This document shows, piece after piece, positions 1 to 4,657 of a stretch of DNA of 5,943 nucleotides. The first letter of the stretch is position 1; every line of letters begins with the position of its first letter. The notes under the pieces are model-generated. The model searched no databases. It was not told the DNA's origin and worked only from the letters and a program-made list of their open reading frames with translations. Both the position numbers and the translations under genes were made by a program. Location of the stretch: assembly GCA_011065005.1 (NCBI GenBank), contig JAAKFP010000166.1, positions 1 to 5,943 of the forward strand, in the 5' to 3' direction. This DNA comes from Chlamydiota bacterium. Its GTDB lineage: Bacteria; Chlamydiota; Chlamydiia; Chlamydiales; Waddliaceae.

Positions 1-141
1 AGCGCTTCAGATGCGAGGCGCAAATTCGCAGACAACTTATTAGTTTTCAAGAATTTGCAACAAAGCAGATGAAGATGATGTGTTAGCAGAAATGCGGAAG
101 TTATTTCTGCACGAGCCCTTAGGGGCAACAAGGCTACCATT
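1..141 (+). pseudogene. pheA: Interrupted end of the prephenate dehydratase catalytic domain
   Basis: This stretch lies in frame with the ACT domain that follows and appears to be the end of the catalytic domain of prephenate dehydratase. Frame 1 reads SASDARRKFADNLLVFKNLQ, loosely like the ASxxAAxxYxLxVLxxNIQ segment that precedes the catalytic TRF motif in this family. It is then broken by two TGA codons (70-72 and 76-78). After them the frame reads CVSRNAEVISARALRGNKAT and runs into the ACT domain. The essential TRF is absent in all three forward frames; the nearest thing in frame 1 is SRN. Frame 2 across 68-85 reads ADEDDV, resembling the acidic stretch usually found just before TRF, so a pair of compensating frameshifts is an alternative to nonsense mutation. 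The gene would begin upstream of the window. A sequencing error cannot be excluded. Confidence is moderate that this is pheA-derived and low on the mechanism of damage. Confidence 0.45.
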
Positions 142-390
142 GTGTTAACCTTGGAACACAGGCCCGGATCTTTAGCTGAGGTGTTAACGAGATTTGCGAA
201 GCTAAACTGCAATTTGACGAGTATTGAATCGAGACCACTAAAAACATCTCCCTTTGAATACAGGTTTTATTTGGACTTAACACGTCCAGAGAGGAAAAAT
301 AGTAAGGACTGGCAGGAGATATTCTCTGAAGTCTTTCAAACAAATAAGACGTGTAAAATATTAGGAATTTATGAGGTACCGTCATGCTAG
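142..390 (+). CDS. pheA: ACT domain, C-terminal part of prephenate dehydratase (probably remnant)
   Basis: The 82 residues form an ACT domain of the prephenate dehydratase type. HRPGSLAEVL (residues 6-15) is the PGSL/GALV region and ESRP (29-32) is the motif that binds phenylalanine for feedback inhibition; the EYRFYLDL strand follows. In intact enzymes this domain sits after the catalytic domain that converts prephenate to phenylpyruvate. Here the frame stays open back to position 79 but is interrupted by TGA codons at 70 and 76. The GTG at 142 is only the first conventional start in the open part, with a weak AAGG at 130-133 as possible ribosome site. It may never be used if the real start lies upstream. 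The stop at 388-390 overlaps the ATG of the next gene by 7 bases, and the GAGGT at 373-377 inside this frame serves that gene. It is either the tail of a damaged pheA or a free-standing phenylalanine-sensing ACT protein. The domain identity is firm; its independent expression is not. Confidence 0.7.
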   Translation: MLTLEHRPGSLAEVLTRFAKLNCNLTSIESRPLKTSPFEYRFYLDLTRPERKNSKDWQEIFSEVFQTNKTCKILGIYEVPSC

Positions 391-1946
391 ACAAACTACA
401 CAAAAGAGTCGACGCTATCGATGATCAGATTCTTTCCTTGCTAGATCAAAGGATGATTGTAACTAGGAAAATTGCTTCGGTAAAAAACGAACTAGAACTG
501 CCTTTAAAAGACACAGGCAGGGAACTTGCGATCACAAAACGATTGCAAAAACTGGCGAAGCATCCTTTGCTAGCTGACGCTATCTCTTCCATTTTCTCTC
601 CTATCTTCGATTGTGCCAAAGCGGAAAGAAAGTTGATGGAAAGAAAGGAGATTTCAATGGAGCGAATGAGTAAATTTGTGATCAAACCTGGAAATGTGCG
701 GGGTGAAGTAGCTATTCCTCCCTCGAAATCTCACACGTTACGTGGAATCCTGTTTGCCTCTCTAGCGAGGGGAAAGAGCCTCATAACAAATCCGTTAGAA
801 TCTCCGGATGCGACAGCGATGGTTAAAGCTTGTAAGATGCTGGGAGCTGGTATTGAAAGAGAGGGAAGGGACTTCGCAATCAAAGGCGTGGGCGGAAAAA
901 TTTCTTCTGAAGAACATACGATCGACGCTGGAAATTCGGGTCTCGTCCTCCGTCTCATTGTGGGAATAGCTGCTTTGGGTCGGCAGCCTATTGTGATCAC
1001 CGGTGACCACTCCATTTGCAATCAAAGGCCCATGGGTCCGATGCTTGATGCTTTGCAACAGCTAGGAGTACGCGCCGAATCGGTCCATGGAAATGGATAT
1101 GCTCCATTAATTGTTCAGGGGCCCTTGCAGGGTGGGCAGGCGCTAATCAGTGGAGAGGATTCGCAACCTATTTCCGCGCTGTTGATGGCTGGCTCTCTCT
1201 GTCCAAAAGGACTTAAGTTAAAAGTTACAGATCCAGGGGAGAAGCCTTGGATCGATATGACCCTACACTGGCTCCGAAGGTTGGGAACAAAAGTAGAACA
1301 TGACTCCTATACGCAATACGATGTGGCTGGCGGCACTATATGGGATGGATTTACCTATAACGTTCCAGGAGATTGGAGTTCTGCAGCGTTTCCCTTGGCG
1401 GCAGCTCTGGTGACAGGATCAGAGCTGACGATTCATAATGTGTGTACTTCTGATTGCCAGGGAGACAAGGCGATCGTCGAAATTCTTCAGAGGATGGGTG
1501 CTGTGATAGAAGTTCGGGGTGACAGTCTCATCATTTCGCCGAGTGGAAAACTTAAAGGGGTTGAAGTTGATCTCAATGATTGTATTGATGCGATTCCCAT
1601 TTTAAGTGTTGTCGCCTGCTATGCTTCTGGAACGACTCGAATCACAAACACTAGTGTCGCTAAGACAAAAGAATGCAATCGTATTGCCTGCATCGCTTCT
1701 GAGTTAAAGAAAATGGGGGCGCAGATTTTGGAAACCGAAGATGGTTTAATCATAAGGGGAGCTAAACTCCACGGCGCTGAAGTGGAATCGCATCGAGACC
1801 ATCGAATGGCGATGTCCCTAACTGTAGCAGCGCTTGGGGCCACGGGAGCGACCACCGTCAACGACGTTGCTTGCGTTTCCAAAACATATGGGTCATTTGC
1901 CGAAAGCTTTCAAAAAATGGGAGCTAACATCGAGGTGATGCAATGA
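384..1946 (+). CDS. aroA: Chorismate mutase-EPSP synthase fusion (AroQ-AroA)
   Basis: This 520-residue protein joins two enzymes. Residues 1-85 resemble an AroQ chorismate mutase (chorismate to prephenate): LHKRVDAIDDQILSLLDQR, then ASVK, then LKDTGRE. R23, K34, D43, R46 and E47 match E. coli R28, K39, D48, R51 and E52, but the equivalent of R11 is H6 and that of Q88 appears to be R82. Residues 92-520 are EPSP synthase, which joins shikimate-3-phosphate and phosphoenolpyruvate in the cytoplasm. Visible sites are PPSKSHTLR (K115, S116, R120), GNSGLVLR (183-190), QRPMG (R215), DSQPISALL (Q261), PGDWSSA, D402 in the usual PD position, KTKECNR (427-433) and RDHRMAMS (471-478). The start ATG has GAGGT six bases upstream and overlaps the ACT frame. 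The EPSP synthase part is of normal length (429 residues from M92) and begins with its own ribosome site. The last four bases overlap aroK (ATGA). The EPSP synthase call is near certain; mutase activity is uncertain. Confidence 0.93.
   Translation: MLDKLHKRVDAIDDQILSLLDQRMIVTRKIASVKNELELPLKDTGRELAITKRLQKLAKHPLLADAISSIFSPIFDCAKAERKLMERKEISMERMSKFVIKPGNVRGEVAIPPSKSHTLRGILFASLARGKSLITNPLESPDATAMVKACKMLGAGIEREGRDFAIKGVGGKISSEEHTIDAGNSGLVLRLIVGIAALGRQPIVITGDHSICNQRPMGPMLDALQQLGVRAESVHGNGYAPLIVQGPLQGGQALISGEDSQPISALLMAGSLCPKGLKLKVTDPGEKPWIDMTLHWLRRLGTKVEHDSYTQYDVAGGTIWDGFTYNVPGDWSSAAFPLAAALVTGSELTIHNVCTSDCQGDKAIVEILQRMGAVIEVRGDSLIISPSGKLKGVEVDLNDCIDAIPILSVVACYASGTTRITNTSVAKTKECNRIACIASELKKMGAQILETEDGLIIRGAKLHGAEVESHRDHRMAMSLTVAALGATGATTVNDVACVSKTYGSFAESFQKMGANIEVMQ
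644..659 (+). promoter_or_regulatory. Internal ribosome binding site and ATG for free EPSP synthase
   Basis: AAAGGAG at 644-650 stands six bases before an in-frame ATG at 657 (residue 92 of the fusion). This is one of the best Shine-Dalgarno matches in the window, and it sits exactly between the chorismate mutase domain and the first EPSP synthase strand (MSKFVIKPG). Translation from here would give a 429-residue stand-alone AroA, about the usual family length. I infer that both the long fusion and the short enzyme may be made, or that the fusion arose by loss of a stop codon between two genes while the old start signal was kept. Confidence 0.6.
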
Positions 1947-2482
1947 AAATACTCTTATGCGGGCCTCCGTGCTCAGGAAAAAGCACCATAGCAAAGCTCG
2001 TAGCTTCTAGGTTGGGATGGGAGGCGATCGATACAGATCAGATCATTGAGAAAAAATACCAAAGAGAGAAGGCAGATATACAATCCTGTCGGGAGATCTA
2101 TAAACATGAAGGAGAGAAGAATTTTCGAAAAATGGAAAATAAGGCACTATGTTCTTTCAAAAACGAGGAAAATGTTGTGATTGCTCTAGGTGGAGGGGTA
2201 AAAGAAACTGCTTTTTTGCAAGAAGAGGGTGTTGTCATATACCTCCGCGCTACCCTTGACACGTTATGGAAGCGAATCTTACAACGCCCCCAGCTGCCGG
2301 TGTACTTAGAAGAAAATAACGCAAGAAAGAGTTTTGAAAGACTCATTGAAAAACGATTGCCGGCCTATGCCTCAATGGCAGAAATCACGATTGATACAGA
2401 TTCTCTCACCCCAGAAAAAGTCGTAGACAGAATCTGTGATACAATACTTATCAAGGAGGAAGTACCCCATGGCATCAAATAG
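1943..2482 (+). CDS. aroK: Shikimate kinase
   Basis: This 179-residue cytoplasmic enzyme phosphorylates shikimate at O3 using ATP, supplying the substrate of the EPSP synthase encoded just upstream. The Walker A loop is GPPCSGKST (residues 7-15). DTD (30-32) is the shikimate- and magnesium-binding DxD. GEKNFRKME holds the shikimate-binding arginine (R62). ALGGGV (81-86) is the glycine-rich shikimate-binding segment, RPQLP (115-119) is the lid, and R138 in KRLPAY is the adenine-side arginine. All key residues of the family are present and the length is typical. The ATG overlaps the aroA stop as ATGA, with GAGGTG at 1932-1937 five bases upstream, so translation is probably coupled. The 3' end overlaps aroC by 14 bases. 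Part of the gene is visibly AT-rich (18 G+C in the 60 bases from 2101). The family cannot be split between aroK and aroL by sight; chlamydial annotations often use aroL. Confidence 0.95.
   Translation: MKILLCGPPCSGKSTIAKLVASRLGWEAIDTDQIIEKKYQREKADIQSCREIYKHEGEKNFRKMENKALCSFKNEENVVIALGGGVKETAFLQEEGVVIYLRATLDTLWKRILQRPQLPVYLEENNARKSFERLIEKRLPAYASMAEITIDTDSLTPEKVVDRICDTILIKEEVPHGIK
2453..2471 (+). promoter_or_regulatory. Ribosome binding site that fixes the aroC start
   Basis: AAGGAGGA at 2453-2460 is a near-perfect Shine-Dalgarno placed eight bases before the ATG at 2469. It lies inside the end of aroK. The same frame has an earlier GTG at 2436, but that has no comparable site and would add 11 residues unlike any chorismate synthase N-terminus. 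The ATG at 2469 gives MASNSFGNLFRITTWGESHG, the usual beginning of the family. Confidence 0.85.
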
Positions 2483-3560
2483 TTTTGGAAACCTTTTTCG
2501 CATCACAACGTGGGGAGAATCCCATGGGAAAGCAATAGGAGTGCTCATCGACGGTTGTCCTGCTGGTCTACCTTTGGATGAAGCAATCATTCATACTGAA
2601 TTAAAGAAGCGTTCTCCAGGGAAGAATTCCTACACCTCCCCTCGGAAAGAGGAGGACACTGCCGAAATTTTGTCTGGCGTTTTCGAAGGTGTGACAACGG
2701 GAACCCCCATCATGATTGTGATCAAAAATCACGATGTGGATTCTAGCAAGTACGAGCCGATCAAAGATCAAATGCGTCCCGGCCATGCAAACTACACCTA
2801 TCTAAAAAAATATGGGCTCTTTGACTGGCGGGGCGGCGGTAGAAGTTCTGCTAGAGAAACTGCCAGCCGTGTTGCTGCGGGCGCTGTTGCAAAGCAGCTC
2901 CTAAAACATTTTGGTATCGATATCACCGCATGGGTCGCACAGATCGGTGAGGTGAAGACATCAGTACAACCTAACGACTTGACTGCTTTCAAACAGAAAA
3001 CAGCATCGAGTCCCCTCTTCTGCCCTGACGAGAATGCAACACATGAGATGACCTCTGCTATAGATAAAGCAAAAGAGGAGGGAGATTCCCTGGGAGGGGT
3101 CATTCAATTTTTCGCAACAGGGCTCCCCGCCGGCTTAGGGGACCCTATGTATGAAAAATTGGAAGCCAACCTCGCAAAGGCGATGCTTTCGATTCCGGCA
3201 ACAAAGGGATTTGAAATTGGGGAAGGATTTTTCGCAGCTGCGATGCAAGGTTCTGAACACAACGATTCGTTTACTGCTACTCAATCGGGCATTGCCACAA
3301 AAACAAATCATGCTGGTGGAACTTTGGGGGGTATTTCGACAGGGATGCCACTCACAGGACGTGTTGCTTTCAAACCCACATCGAGTATCATGCTACCACA
3401 AGAAACTGTGGATACCGAAGAAAAGAAAACAACATTCCAACTGCCTGAGGGTTCGCGCCACGACCCATGCGTTGCGATCCGCGCCGTTCCCGTCGTTGAA
3501 GCTATGGCCGCTATCGTCCTTGCTGATGCCATTCTCATGAATAGGAATGCACAATTATGA
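2469..3560 (+). CDS. aroC: Chorismate synthase
   Basis: This 363-residue enzyme removes phosphate from EPSP in a reduced-FMN-dependent trans-elimination that yields chorismate, the last step of the common pathway. All three family signatures are readable: GESHGKAIGVLIDGCP (residues 16-31, with H19), GGRSSARETASRVAAGAV (about 123-140) and RHDPCVAIRAVPVVEA (330-345). The MRPGHANYTY segment (102-111) and the GIATKTNHAGGTLGGIS substrate/FMN region (274-290) are also typical. Length is normal for the bacterial enzyme. No flavin reductase domain is attached, so reduced FMN must come from elsewhere. The start is set by the strong ribosome site at 2453-2460. The gene overlaps aroK by 14 bases and aroB by 4 (ATGA). 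In the pathway it sits between the two activities of the upstream fusion: EPSP synthase makes its substrate and chorismate mutase uses its product. Confidence 0.97.
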   Translation: MASNSFGNLFRITTWGESHGKAIGVLIDGCPAGLPLDEAIIHTELKKRSPGKNSYTSPRKEEDTAEILSGVFEGVTTGTPIMIVIKNHDVDSSKYEPIKDQMRPGHANYTYLKKYGLFDWRGGGRSSARETASRVAAGAVAKQLLKHFGIDITAWVAQIGEVKTSVQPNDLTAFKQKTASSPLFCPDENATHEMTSAIDKAKEEGDSLGGVIQFFATGLPAGLGDPMYEKLEANLAKAMLSIPATKGFEIGEGFFAAAMQGSEHNDSFTATQSGIATKTNHAGGTLGGISTGMPLTGRVAFKPTSSIMLPQETVDTEEKKTTFQLPEGSRHDPCVAIRAVPVVEAMAAIVLADAILMNRNAQL

Positions 3561-4657
3561 AAATCAATTACGAAATTCTCTCCCGAAGAGACAAAGTACA
3601 GCTCACTATCGAACCGGAAATCCTCGATTCAGAAATCGTTGACAACTCACGTCCTTTGGCCATCATCAGCGATGAGAATGTAGCCAAACTGCACGCAAAG
3701 CCCCTTTGCCAAAAATGGAAAAAAGGAGGGATATCCTGCCAGCTCTTCACCGTTCCAGCTGGAGAGAATAGCAAGTCGTCAGAGACAATGACTTCGTTGC
3801 AACTGCAGCTCCTTCAAGCAGGGTACGGCAGAGATTGCGTGATCATAGGCATTGGTGGTGGTGTGGTAACAGATTTGGCAGGATTTGTCGCCTCCACATA
3901 CTGCCGAGGAGTTCCTTTGATATTAATCCCTACGACCCTCTTAGCAATGGTCGATGCTGCCTTAGGAGGAAAAACGGGAATCAATTTACCCCAGAGCAAA
4001 AACTTTGTGGGCACGATCTATCAACCAGAATCGATCTGGATAGACCCTAACGTTTTAGAAACGCAGCCCCTAGACTCTTTTCGTGATGGCCTTGTCGAAA
4101 TGATCAAACATGGCCTCATCTGGGATGCAAACATTTTCTCATGGATCGAACAGAACGTGGAACGTCTTCTCAAAAAAGAGCCCTCTACACTGAAGAAAGG
4201 GATTATCGACAGCTGTAAGATTAAGTTATCTATCGCACTCCGAGACACTATGGAAACAGGACTGCGACGACTTTTGAACTTTGGACATACGATCGGCCAT
4301 GCCATCGAGACGGTCAGCAACTATGAGGTCAGCCACGGCACAGCAGTCGCCATAGGATGCCTCGTGGAAGGGCACTTATCTCATCTAGCACAATCGGACC
4401 TCGATCGCATCGCCAAACTGTTTCATCGCATAGGAATCTCTTTGGAAGCCGCTCAAAAAATTCCAGCCGAGAAAATCACCCAAGCGATGTGTTATGACAA
4501 AAAGGGAATCCATAGTGTTCCCCGCTTTGTTACGCTGGAGGCAATCGGGAAGGCCCATTCCCACAAAGGAGACTACTGCACCTTCATTAATGAGAACGAG
4601 ATTTCAAAAGCACTGGAGTGGATGCACCATGATCTGCATAAGCTTGCCAGGCCCTAG
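3557..4657 (+). CDS. aroB: 3-dehydroquinate synthase
   Basis: This 366-residue NAD- and metal-dependent enzyme cyclises DAHP to 3-dehydroquinate, the second step of the shikimate pathway. Visible landmarks in order are PAGENSKS (67-74), the NAD-binding IGIGGGVVTDLAGFVA (97-112), RGVPLILIPTTLLAMVDAA (117-135) and GGKTGIN (137-143). The metal ligands expected in the family are E181 (GLVEMIKHG), H244 (NFGHTIGHAIE) and H260 (SHGTAVAIG). DKKG (314-317) lies in the usual phosphate-binding area. Nothing essential is missing and the length is normal. The ATG overlaps the aroC stop as ATGA, with AGGAA at 3543-3547 nine bases upstream. The last 29 bases overlap the start of aroDE, the longest overlap in the cluster. 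The enzyme's product is the substrate of the dehydroquinase domain encoded next. Confidence 0.97.
   Translation: MKINYEILSRRDKVQLTIEPEILDSEIVDNSRPLAIISDENVAKLHAKPLCQKWKKGGISCQLFTVPAGENSKSSETMTSLQLQLLQAGYGRDCVIIGIGGGVVTDLAGFVASTYCRGVPLILIPTTLLAMVDAALGGKTGINLPQSKNFVGTIYQPESIWIDPNVLETQPLDSFRDGLVEMIKHGLIWDANIFSWIEQNVERLLKKEPSTLKKGIIDSCKIKLSIALRDTMETGLRRLLNFGHTIGHAIETVSNYEVSHGTAVAIGCLVEGHLSHLAQSDLDRIAKLFHRIGISLEAAQKIPAEKITQAMCYDKKGIHSVPRFVTLEAIGKAHSHKGDYCTFINENEISKALEWMHHDLHKLARP

Noticed and set aside
134..403. 89-codon minus-strand frame opposite the ACT domain
   Set aside because: The plus strand encodes a recognisable ACT domain with ESRP; the minus frame shows no family features.
2256..2285. 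TTGACA with a TACAAC-like box 18 bases on, inside aroK
   Set aside because: The -10 match is poor and it lies within a coding segment (lid region of the kinase). The TTGACA at 3639 and TTGACG at 215 also have no credible -10 partner.
2436..2468. Upstream GTG start for aroC
   Set aside because: It has no Shine-Dalgarno and adds residues foreign to the family; the ATG at 2469 has a strong site and gives the standard N-terminus.
3151..3540. 129-codon plus-strand frame inside aroC
   Set aside because: It covers the part of aroC that encodes the FMN/substrate region and third signature. Its own translation shows no domain and it has no good ribosome site.
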